Assembly (NCBI RefSeq): GCF_033568475.1
Contig: NC_133123.1
Location: 17,904,622 to 17,968,621 of the forward strand
Length of the DNA stretch: 64,000 nt
Source of the DNA: Henckelia pumila
Lineage: Eukaryota; Streptophyta; Magnoliopsida; Lamiales; Gesneriaceae
Direction of reading: 5' to 3'
Shown: positions 11,409-21,425 of the stretch, in pieces
Layout of the letters: each line of letters opens with the position of its first letter
How positions within the stretch are numbered: position 1 is the first letter of the stretch
The notes under the pieces: generated by a model
What the model was told of the DNA's origin: nothing
What the model saw: the letters and a program-made list of their open reading frames with translations, nothing else
The model's database searches: none
Program-made: the position numbers and the translations under genes

Positions 11409-14325
11409 ATGGACCTTCTCCTCCTCGAGAAAACCCTTCTCGGCCTCCTCTTCGCCATAATCACCGCCACCGTCATTTCCAAACTCCGCGGCAACAAGTT
11501 CAAGCTCCCGCCGGGACCCATCCCCGTCCCAATATTCGGAAACTGGCTACAAGTGGGAGATGATCTGAACCACCGCAACCTCATAGACTACGCCAAGAAA
11601 TTCGGGGAAATATTCATGCTCCGCATGGGACAGCGCAACCTCGTCGTCGTCTCCTCCCCGGAACTCTCCAAAGAGGTCCTCCACACCCAGGGAGTGGAGT
11701 TCGGGTCCCGCATGAATAACGTCGTGTTCGACATCTTCACCGGGAAAGGTCAGGACTTGGTTTTCGCCTCCTACGGCGAGCACTGGCGGAAGATGCGGCG
11801 GATCATGACGGTGCCGTTCTTCACCAGCAAAGTGGTGCAGAGGAACCGCCGCGGATGGGAGGCGGAGCTGGCCGCCGTGGTGGAGGAAGTGAAGAAGAAC
11901 CCCGAAGCTGCCACGAAAGGGATCGTTCTCCGGAGGAGACTCCAGCTGATGATGTACAATAATATGTATCGCATCATGTTTGATACAAGGTTTGAGAGTG
12001 AAGAGGACCCATTGTTCAATAAACTCAAGGCTCTGAATGGGGAGAGGAGCAGATTGACGCAGAGCTTTGACTATAATTACGGGGATTTCATTCCCATTTT
12101 GAGGCCATTTTTGAGAGGCTATCTCAAAGTTTGCCAGGAAGTTAAAGACAAAGATTGCAATTATTCAAGGACTCTTTTGTTGATGAGAGAAAGTAACTTC
12201 TTTTTCATTTCCACCTTGTTTTCTTGTTTCTCTAATCATTGCGCCTCTAACTCACTTCTTTTGGTCATTTTCCATTTGGAAACTCAAATTTTTTTGGTGG
12301 GGGTATGGGCATATTCTGACCTATGATCGATTTTGAGGGATACTTTTCCCTCAAAAGATTCAACTTTTAAGAAAAAAGTTGTTATTTTTTTTTTTGGAGG
12401 GGGGAATGTTGTTAATGGCTTGAATTTCATGTTATAGGAAGCTTGCGAGCACGAAGGCTAGGGACAATGATGGCCTAAAATGTGCCGTTGATCACATAAT
12501 CGAAGCCCAAGAAAAAGGAGAAATCAATGAAGACAATGTCCTTTACATTGTTGAGAACATGAACATTGCCGGTAAGTTTTTAACAAGGTTCTAAAAATGG
12601 GTAAGCAATAGGCCGACGGCCACCCACCGCCTAGCGACCGATTTTTTATTTTTAGCCTAAATATCTAATTATTTTAGTACGATTCATCTTAATATTTCTT
12701 CAATAATTCCTCTTTATCGAATTAACATGTCTAAGCGGTGTTTTTTTAGTCTAAATATCTAATTATTATTGTTCATCTTAATATTTCTCAATAATTCCTC
12801 TTTATCAAATTCAAACTCCAATTATATGGCATAATTCATGTCTTCATTTGATACAAATTGATGGACAAATATGTCAAATAATATTTTTTTTAAAATTAAA
12901 TTAAAAAAATATATATTATATGTTAATCTAGGCGATCGCCTGAGCGGCGGTTAGGCGACCTAGACGGTCAATTAATATAATAATTCTCAAGAGTTTCAAC
13001 TGTCTAAAAATCAGGACGGTGGGCAATCATCTAGCGCTCAGACGATCTAGACGCCACCACTGGTTTTTAACATATTTGTCCTGGAAAAAATTACCATTTT
13101 TGAATTTTCTTTTGGTATATAAGATTTCTTGATTGTGTTGTTGTTAAGTCCGGAAATGGGGTGGGGTTGTTGACTTTGATTGCTAATATTTATTTGACCT
13201 GAACAAATGACAATGACCCAAAAACCATTTTGTTTTTTTTTTTTTTTGAGTTGGGGCACGTGATTATTACAATTACGTCTCAAACTCGATATCTTGTCTC
13301 ATATTAGGAACTTTGATGTCAAATTAGCTACACGCAATCACCACCCAAAACCATTTCAAGGCTCTCGTATGTTTTTGTCGGTAGTTAAAAATGTATTCAC
13401 CAGTTAACAACTAGTGGTTTCAAATAACCCACGCACTATGTACCTTCCTAGATATAAAATGACAGCACTTTAATTTTAGAACACCAAAACTGAAAAAATT
13501 GAAAGTCATAACTTTTTAACACTTTTTTTCCAATCACTGAGGGGAATAGCTCATGAAAGATAAAATAAAAACTTAAAATTTTATTTTTCTGAAACCAAGA
13601 TTATTTGCATTGATAAACTCGGAACTATTTAAGTGATTGTTTCGACAAAAGTTTCTTACTTTACCCAAAAAAGTTATGGTTAATGCTAAAGACGGACAAA
13701 TGTAACAACTCGTGTGTTTCCATGAACAGCAATTGAAACAACATTGTGGTCAATTGAATGGGCCATTGCTGAATTAGTGAACCAACCCGAGATCCAGAAA
13801 AAGCTTCGGAATGAGATAGTAACCGTGATCGGCCCGGGAGTACCGGTTACGGAGCCCGAACTCCACAAACTACCATACCTTCAAGCAGTGATCAAAGAAA
13901 CTCTCCGCCTCAGAATGGCCGTACCTCTTCTAGTACCCCACATGAACCTCCGTGATGCCAAGCTAAGCGGCTACGACATTCCGGCTGAAAGCAAGATCTT
14001 GGTGAACGCTTGGTGGCTGGCTAACAACCCCGACAACTGGAAAAAGCCCGAAGAATTCAGGCCCGAGAGGTTTTTGGAAGAGGAGTCGAAAGTCGATTCC
14101 AATGGCAACGATTTTCGGTACCTGCCGTTCGGGGTCGGCAGGAGGAGCTGTCCTGGAATCATTCTCGCTTTGCCAATTCTTGGCATCACTTTGGGGGGAC
14201 TGGTGCAGAATTTCGAGCTGTTGCCTCCTCCGGGGCAGTCGAAGATCGACACCACCGAGTTCGGTGGTCAATTCAGTTTACGTATTTTGAATCATTCCAC
14301 CATTGTTTTGAAGCCAGTATCATAA
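11409..14325 (+). CDS. C4H: trans-Cinnamate 4-hydroxylase (CYP73A), with a 1-base frameshift in exon 1
   Basis: ER-anchored P450 that hydroxylates trans-cinnamate to p-coumarate, the second step of the phenylpropanoid pathway, using a P450 reductase. Exons: 11409-12192, 12438-12571, 13730-14325; the second (134 nt) and the three-exon layout match plant class I C4H. Start [12 protein letters not shown] gives the N-terminal anchor, followed by the hinge [15 protein letters not shown]. Also visible: [28 protein letters not shown], the I-helix region [13 protein letters not shown] (spanning exons 2-3), KETLRLR and the haem loop [12 protein letters not shown] longer in-frame upstream Met at 11256 lies upstream of the TATA box and is not used. 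Near 12150-12152 one A appears missing: the protein leaves frame after EVKDK although the downstream exon-1 codons, donor and exons 2-3 stay in a consistent frame. With one more base the product would be about 504 residues. Either a recent null allele or a sequence error. Confidence 0.93.
12586..13062. mobile_element. Non-autonomous DNA transposon in C4H intron 2
   Basis: 477 bp bounded by the 10-base direct repeat GTTTTTAACA (12576-12585 and 13063-13072). It holds repeated GGCGACC/GGCGGTNNGGCG words, arranged inversely near the ends, around an AT-rich core. No transposase. Superfamily not settled (hAT or MULE-like by duplication length). A related degenerate piece lies at about 36390-36815. 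Confidence 0.65.
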
Positions 14326-14489
14326 TAAAAGATCCGGATCCTCTGCTAATAATAATAAAGTATCATCGGTTTGAATCATAAGAGTAATGGGAGTGAGTTT
14401 TGGATTCACTCAAAACATGTTTTGTAATGTTTGTATTATGTGTCATTGGGTGATGTTTGTTCTTGACAAATCTCGTGTGGTTTGTTTGT

Positions 14490-14753
14490 TTTTTAAATAT
14501 CACCTATCACTGGCGTCTCGCAGTCTCTCAAAAAACCTTCATAAGCCCATTCCATAAATCTTAACCTGATTTAAGCATCGCAGTGGCGACGCCGAAAACC
14601 CCTCCGGCTCCCCATTACGAGCTTCTTATTTTCTGATGCGTAGGAATTTCCCACGGTGAAACCAGGGAGCTTGCTGCTATTTCACTCGGGACCTTACCCA
14701 CTACCCCGGGGACCCATTTTATGATAATCGCATCATTGGCGTCGTCTGTGGGA
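14490..14753 (+). mobile_element. Truncated Ty3/gypsy LTR end with primer site
   Basis: The segment with CGCAGTGGCGACGCCG, CCCCTCCGGCTCCCC and ACCCCGGGGACCC ends CATCA at 14735 and is followed directly by TTGGCGTCGTCTGTGGGA (14736-14753), one base from a primer site common in plant gypsy elements (TTGGCGCCGTCTGTGGGA). The next bases resemble the leader of such elements. No partner LTR or pol follows, so it is a truncated remnant; the left boundary is uncertain. Confidence 0.6.
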
Positions 14754-15352
14754 GCGTGCGTTCAAGGCGTAGATATGACCATTTTGATGATCCAAAAGGC
14801 TCTCACCATGCGAGATGTTCATTTTCAACCTTCGTCCAAGGTTTCCATGTGATGTTTTCACCACCATCGCCAACAACAATTTTTTTACTTTCCTTTTAGA
14901 TTTAGTAGACGTGGTTTCAAAAGTAAGAGACAAGATTTCAATGGAATTTTGGGAGAATTGAGTTGGCTGAATATAAAACTCAACATTTGCTCGTCGGTGA
15001 ATTGAGAAGTATTTGGTGGAGTATTGAGATCATTATTTTTTCATGAATCTATTTCTCGAAATTGGATTGAAAATGTAATGAAAGTTGAAAACTATTGAGT
15101 TTTTGGAATTCAAGTGGAAGAAATTATGAATTTTATGAGATGTATCCAAACCAATTTATAGAAGAATGCTTGAATTTTGAAAATATGATTGTTAACACTT
15201 GTTCAAATATTTTTAAAAAATTCGGATTTTTTTTTAAAAAAAATTCATTTTTTAATAATTGTTTATTAAAAAAATCAGGCTATCTTCAACGACCAGATTA
15301 TCCCAATCCTTCTTTTTTTCCGTCATTTCTTTTTATTATTATTATTAAAATA

Positions 15353-15545
15353 AAAGGGTCAGGTTTTTATGACCCTTTAATTTTCAAACGGCTAGATAAA
15401 TCTAGTCGTTTAATTTTTTTAAAAAAATATTTTTTAAGCTTGTGGAGAGCTTCACCGCGCGGAAGGGTTCCGCACGGAGCCCACCACATCCTCACACGTG
15501 GAAGACTTTCGTGTGCGAGATCCACGCCCCTTGGAGGGGCGAGGA
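15353..15545. other. Cluster of six short hairpins
   Basis: Consecutive inverted repeats: 15353-15361/15370-15378 (9 bp), 15386-15396/15401-15411 (11 bp with one G-T), 15436-15440/15448-15452 (5 bp), 15459-15464/15468-15473 (6 bp), 15493-15498/15510-15515 (6 bp), 15526-15531/15535-15540 (6 bp). Two more lie beyond: AGAGCA/TGCTCT near 15611 and ATGATCTA/TAGATCAT closing about 15602-15649. The open frame on either strand is not recognisable as protein. Confidence 0.6.
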
Positions 15546-15659
15546 ATGAACAGGAGCGAAGAAGACACACTTGATCGCACGTCTTCCTTGCCCCTTGGGC
15601 ATGATCTAAGAGCAGTGCTCTACCAAATGTGTTCCATCTCGTAGATCATAGTCTCATCT

Positions 15660-16096
15660 AGAAGAACGAATCTAATCGAGTCAAATATTAGTATAAATTT
15701 AATGTTCGAATTCAGTTTGAATTAAATATATTTGAGTTCGATCTCGATTCACACCTCGAAGTTTTAAATTTTTTCTTGAGTTCGTTTCGAAACAGAGTTC
15801 GAGTTCGAATTTGGTTGGCTCGAAATATTTGAACTTATTTATGAGCTATTCGAACTATTGTTTGAATATTAAGGTTTGATAATAAAGATTGAAAGCTCGA
15901 AATGTCCGAAAAACTCAAAATGCATATATGTTTAATATATAATTATATTAATAAAATACTAAAACTCGTAAACCGGCTCGTGAACTTTTTTTTAAAAAAA
16001 ATTGACTTGAGTTAGCTAGGCTTGCAAACTCACGAAATATTTATCGAGTCATCTCGCAAAACTCGCGGAACGAGTCGATTTATTTACAGCTCTAGA
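15660..16096. mobile_element. Remnant of a hAT-like element rich in CTCG/CGAG words
   Basis: Repeated GAGTTCGA/CTCGAA/TCGAGTC words ending at TTACAGCTCTAGA, a pattern I associate with plant non-autonomous hAT elements. No target duplication or matching left terminus found, so boundaries are approximate. Confidence 0.35.
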
Positions 16097-16934
16097 CGCT
16101 CACTCTCACACCCTTTCAATTGGTTAAATCATCAGACTATGCCTACTTATTAAGGTTGTGAGTTGTCACTAAACGATGAAATTTAAATAAGTTGCTGTCT
16201 CACCTGAATTTTGTGAATTCCAAATTATCTGTCTTGTTTGGTTACATAATTCAAATGTACTTTCAAATCTACTTCATATCAAGTTATTCACTTTCAATAA
16301 GAATTATGATTAATTTCAAATATATCTAAGATGAATATAATATGAAATCATTCTCTTTCTCAAATCAAATTCTTCAATCTAAATCAAATTCATCAATCAA
16401 AACACAACAATATATTATTAATATTGTGTGTTTAAGAGAATAAACACTTTTTTAAAATAAAAAATAATTTTTTTTTTCTGTTTTTCAGTCCTGAATAATG
16501 CTAATGATTATTTTTCGTTTTTAATCAAGGTTAGGATTTTCTCAGGAATTATATCACTGATGTCTCAATAGAAATTAGCATGGCATGAGACTTGAGAGTA
16601 ACCTCTCATTTCCTACATAATCGTTTATAAAAGTTAATTATAATATGTATTATCTCTAAGATAATAATATACGCTTTCTTGGCTAAATACTCTAAAAAAA
16701 ATTCGGATGAGAATTTTTAAATTTTTTTTATAAATTAGTTATTCAAATACATTAATTATTTTTAACTATCAAATAGTTTTTTTAAATAGTTATTCAAATA
16801 TTTTTCAACTCAAAAAAAAGTTTATAAAATAATTATTCAAACGGATATTTATTTTTATAACAGCTTTTAAAAAATTTTAAAAAAATTCCGTATTTTCTTT
16901 TTTTGTAAAATCGTTTAGATTTACTTATTCAAAT

Positions 16935-17600
16935 TGTAGAGACCCGTCTCGAATCACCTACTTGACAAGACTAATAGCATGCAATTAAGTTAACACAAGC
17001 GTAATCAGATAAACAAGAGGAACTTAAAATTATTACAACACAATCAAAAGACTACAAATACCCAATAAAATGCAACAATATCGAAAAAAGTATGAACAAA
17101 CCAACTGAAAGGAAACCAGGACAGTACTCTTCAGAAAATCTGCAGCTTCTGCCTCAACGATCGCTCCCAATGAGTCCGTCCAACCTAAGGCATGTCCTCT
17201 GGAATGGGGTAAAGTCGAAGAAGTGAGCGATAACAACGCTCAATACAAGACTATGAGTATACACTTGTTATGAGTGCGTGAATATAAATGTACAGGATAC
17301 CGAAAAGACTATCTCGGTCAAACTCTGCTCAGTCAGGAATGCGACATGGTACGTTACACTCTGGGTTGTCACATTAGGAGGAGGCTCACACACCAGATAA
17401 ATATGTGGATATGGGTGACCTGATCCTATACTAGTGGATCCAACCATCCAACAAGAAAAAAAGAACTGAGTGACCCCACTACAATCTATCTCAAATGTAT
17501 ATACTCAACGTGAAAATGTATACATCATAACAATCGTGACATAATATATTTCTGTGATCTTCTCTTGCAGAGACATACATAAATATATTTATAAAAACGA
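16935..17600. other. Possible LTR fragment
   Basis: Starts TGTAGAGACCCGTCTCG, like the start of gypsy-type LTRs in many plants, followed by about 600 bp of non-coding sequence. No partner repeat or target duplication found. Confidence 0.3.
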
Positions 17601-17840
17601 TTAAGTGGTATTAAGTGCTTTTAATAATGGGATAATATTATATTGAATCGATTATTAATAAAAAAAAATCAACCATTTTGAAGGAATTTAATTTTTTTCT
17701 ATTTCTATTCAATAAATAATCATCCCCCATCCCATCAACACAAAAATAGACTTTTATCTTTTAAGATGCCATAAATCTATTTCTATTTTATGTGTGAAAG
17801 TGGAAATATATTATGACACTATTTGTGTAATTGTGTAGTA

Positions 17841-18411
17841 TCATGTTTTCAAAACCGGATCGGACCGATCGATTTGACCAAGAACCGGTCACTGGTCCGG
17901 TCTGGAACACTCTAAAAAATCGTTGTAACAGTTGAACCGGTCAAAATCGATCAAGAACCGGTTAAACACAAAAAAACCGATTCAATCGGTTTTTTTGATT
18001 TTTTTTTTGAAAATTTATTTAGTTTTATTTCAAAACCTTAATTTAATACTTTATTATATATATACATGATTATTTGGAATTCGTACTTCGTTAAAAATAT
18101 TATTTTAGTAATACTATAGTTTTTTTAATCAATTAATTTATTTTTAAAAAATATATAATTATAATTAATATTTTGAATATATTTATATGGTTATTAGTTT
18201 TCAAACTATGATGAATATTTTTTTGTCCATTTATATACATCTTTTAGGTTTAATATATTTTTTTGCCCATTTATATTCATATTTTAGGTTTTTAAAATTA
18301 AAATATAGCATTAATCATATTTATATTATATAAACGATTTTTCGGTCCGATCGGTTGGACCGTTTTTTAATGTAGACCGGTTCGATCACCATTCCGATTA
18401 TGAAAACATTG
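17841..18411. mobile_element. Non-autonomous hAT element (ACCGGT-rich)
   Basis: 571 bp with an exact 8-bp target duplication GTGTAGTA (17833-17840, 18412-18419). Inverted ends TCATGTTTTCAAAACCGG and, from the other side, CAATGTTTTCATAATCGG. Subterminal arrays of ACCGGTC/GATCGG words flank an AT-rich core without transposase. A degenerate relative lies at about 62585-62860. Confidence 0.85.
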
Positions 18412-18429
18412 GTGTAGTAATCCGATTAT

Positions 18430-19271
18430 CTCTTCAAGGTGATTAAATATTAAACATGATTAATAGTTATTAATTTAAACAAATCAATTGCATAATCAAG
18501 TTCAGAATAAGATTCAAGACTTCGGATCCATCGAAGGGTTCGGACGCACCGAACTGACCCAAGCAAAGATTGTATGCAGAAGGAGGAGTTCGGAAAATTC
18601 GAACTAGGATTGAAGGGTTTGATAAGTGTTAGGTCATGCAGATTGTGAGGTGTCAACTACACAGACACGTGGGAGTTCGGAAGGTCCGAACTGAGGATCG
18701 GAGGGTCCGAATTGGGACGTCCACTTAGGTGTCAAGAGACTTTAAACACGTTAGTGCATGCATGAGATTGAAAGGTCTGAAGAGGGCAATCAGATTTTCC
18801 AAAATGCACAGCTCGGAACGTGGCATCCACGAAGGATCGGAACGTCCGATCGATGCTTATAAATAGGCCATCCGAAAGCCCATTTCCTTGCTCATCTCCA
18901 ACTTCTTCCCTCTCATATTTGGTGTTTTCCTGAGCGTCTTAGCCATCAATTCGGGGGTCGGGCACTAGCGAGGCGATTCCGAGTTAGCGGGGGTGCGGTA
19001 TTCGGGGGTGCGGTATTCGAGAGATGGAGCCTTCGACTTCAAAGGGCTAACGACGGACGCATGTATACGTTTAAAATCTTAATAGATTTTGAGAGTAGTT
19101 ATTAGTCTAGTCAATACTTTTAGTAAGCAATAAGTGATATGATATTTACTTGACTATAGGCTTGGACTTGTAAGCCAAAGTTGCTAGTTTGCTGGTTAGA
19201 GGTACGAAAGTGCTATCCGAGATATTCTGGCTGAGTATACATGTTTTATGTGTTGCATGTTTATCTGGAAT
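18430..19271 (+). other. LTR-like fragment with repeated TTCGGA..TCCGAAC units and a TATA box
   Basis: Holds several short inverted units of the form GTTCGGAAGGTCCGAAC (about 18530-18850), then TATAAATA at 18858-18865 and a tandem GGGGGTGCGGTATTCG pair (about 18988-19018). This looks like the promoter-bearing part of a retrotransposon LTR. No primer site or second copy is nearby, and boundaries are unknown. Similar GGTCCGAAA words recur at 62930-62990. Confidence 0.35.
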
Positions 19272-19606
19272 TGTAGGACCGAGCGTTTGCCTCTTTAGTA
19301 CTATAGCTGGTGGTAATGGTGCAACTTAAATCTTTTAAACCGCACAACAGCCCAAGCGTCATGGTTCGACCGCTCTACCAGCAAGGATAATTATTGTACC
19401 CCAACAATCAATAATTGCACTGCTTGCAATCAATAAGAATCGAACTCATGATCTTGGCTCTGATATCAATTGTAAGACCGAGCGTTTGCCGCTTTACCAC
19501 TATAGCTGGTGATAATGGTGCAACTCAAATCTTTTAAACCGCACAACAGCCCAAGCGTCATGGTTCGACCGTTCTACCAGCGGAGATAATTATTTCACCC
19601 CAAAAT
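19272..19606 (-). mobile_element. TRIM (miniature LTR retrotransposon)
   Basis: Two direct repeats of about 135 bp (19272-19406, 19471-19606), starting TGTAGGACCGAGCG and TGTAAGACCGAGCG and ending CCCCAACA / CCCCAAAA, separated by only 64 bp. The spacer ends with GCTCTGATATCAA, the inverse of an initiator-tRNA-Met primer site (TGGTATCAGAGC with one change), next to the right repeat, so the element lies on the minus strand. No coding capacity. No clear target duplication. Confidence 0.75.
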
Positions 19607-20044
19607 GCATGTTTTAATAATTGTAGAAATAAACATTAAATAACGAAAATATGTTATATCAAAATAGAATTTTTTTTTTCAAACATAGAACATATAAAAT
19701 ATAACAAAAATTTCTTAATTTTATATAAAATAACAATAATAAAAAGTTTTGGATTATTTCGGGTTAAACCAGGTTTACCTGAACTCGATAAATTTTTTTC
19801 GGGTTAGCTTTCAAGTCAACACGATCCAATCCGAACTCAAAGCCCTCAATCTTAACTGATATTTTTCGGCTCGATTTTGTCGTGTTGACGTGTTGGATTG
19901 ATTTTTGACAATCCTAATTCTCTTGGATGCTATAATTTTACACTATATAAGGAGAATGAATGTCAAATGCACAAATTTTTTAAATGTTTGTAAGAATTTT
20001 TTATAATTCCATAAACACCATTTTATCACAACAACGAGATGCAG

Positions 20045-20159
20045 GAAATTGAAAGAAACCCAGCTGAGAGATGGATCTGTTCCATTTAAAAAAGCAGGTG
20101 ATGACTCAGACAATGAGGATGACATGAAGCTTCCTTCATATTACTTTAATTGTCAATGA
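20045..20159 (+). pseudogene. Orphan terminal-exon-like fragment
   Basis: After a splice-acceptor-like GATGCAG there is an open stretch KLKETQLRDGSVPF followed by an acidic DDSDNEDD tract and SYYFNCQ, then TGA. The composition is protein-like and ends in a stop, as a last coding exon would, but no upstream exons are recognised. Probably a captured or stranded gene fragment; I do not recognise the parent gene. Confidence 0.25.
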
Positions 20160-21425
20160 ACGAATCGTGTCTGCTTGATTTTTTATGCATTCGTGAAAAA
20201 GAACTACAAATGTGGTTCCATAATGCTACTATTGATGGTATTTTCTTAGCTGTATGCTTGGTTATCTAGAGAAATTGCTTATTTTTTTCATTAACTTGTT
20301 ATTTTTTTGTTTTAATCAATTAACTTCTTGTTTTGAAACCGTCGTGTCATGCAATACCTTCGCCCTTCAAAAGCCCAATCAGCTGGACTAGTGGTGCCTT
20401 CAACCAACTCTGTGACTCTTTAAAGCATACTTCTACTCTCTGCTAAAAACTTCGAAAACATGCGCAAAATCAATGATCTTGATTTCTGCTCGTGGATTCT
20501 TCCTGTTTCTCGTAAGCATTTCCAAGACTTTTTGAGATTTTTGATGTCATTTTATAGCTTTATTCAATGAGTACAAGTCAACATACAAAAATGTGAATTG
20601 GCTCACCAAAAACCCACTATTTGACCGGGCGCGGGCTTACCCACCACCCCGACGGGTTGAACATCCCCAACCCAAGATGGATTACGGGTTAGGTCACAAA
20701 AAATATAAAAATAAAAAAAATCATTATAATTATTTAACATTTTCATTTCATAAATAAATATTTATAAAAAAACATTAATAAAATTTCTAATCATTGATTT
20801 CACACGTATACATTTTATATTAAATAATTAGTACAAAAAATTAGCAAATTTTATTAAAAAAACATATACCACCATAAATCCATAATATAAAAAAGTTGAT
20901 TTTTTTCCAGGCCCATAGAATCAAATTTAGATCATTAATCAAACACAGGATGAAATGTACTATAAATTCCACACTTTCTTGTTTTTTTTCCCTCTGTGCG
21001 TATCTTAAATTTTCAGTATTTTCACTTTTTCAACTCAGAGCAAGAGACATAATTGCCCCTATCAATAATCAAACAGCTAAGTAAACTTTTCTTGTGTCAA
21101 ACTTGAAGGCCACTCGTTCAAAACATTAACCAAATAGCATACAACACTTTTCCCAAACAATACCATAATCTACCTCTAGTATTTATCGACAAATCTATTA
21201 TGATCTTTATTTTTATTTTTTTAAAATCTTCCCTAAGGGAGACTAGTCTAAGCATGACCGTAACACATCACATACTCCCACAGGCTTCAAATGCGCCCCC
21301 AGGAAAATTACAAATCCACCCTCCTCCATGATATGAGCATAATTATGTATTCAAAACCATGATTGTGCTCCAAGATCCTGGTCTTTTGAGTTATGGGGTG
21401 ATATTCAAGACAAACCGAGTTCTAC
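20160..21425. other. Non-coding intergenic stretch
   Basis: AT-rich, with a partial GGGCGCGGG/ACCCACCAC segment (about 20625-20700) that resembles a broken hAT subterminal region. No supported gene. The last 300-400 bases are the likely 3' UTR and downstream region of the minus-strand COBW gene. Confidence 0.5.

Noticed and set aside
15595..15660. Possible tRNA gene (AGAGCAGTGCTCTACCAAATG)
   Set aside because: No acceptor stem or T-loop in the right positions on either strand; the resemblance is limited to a short palindrome.
19272..19606. First read as a simple tandem duplication
   Set aside because: The spacer ends in an inverse initiator-tRNA primer site beside the second copy, which fits a TRIM better than a tandem repeat.
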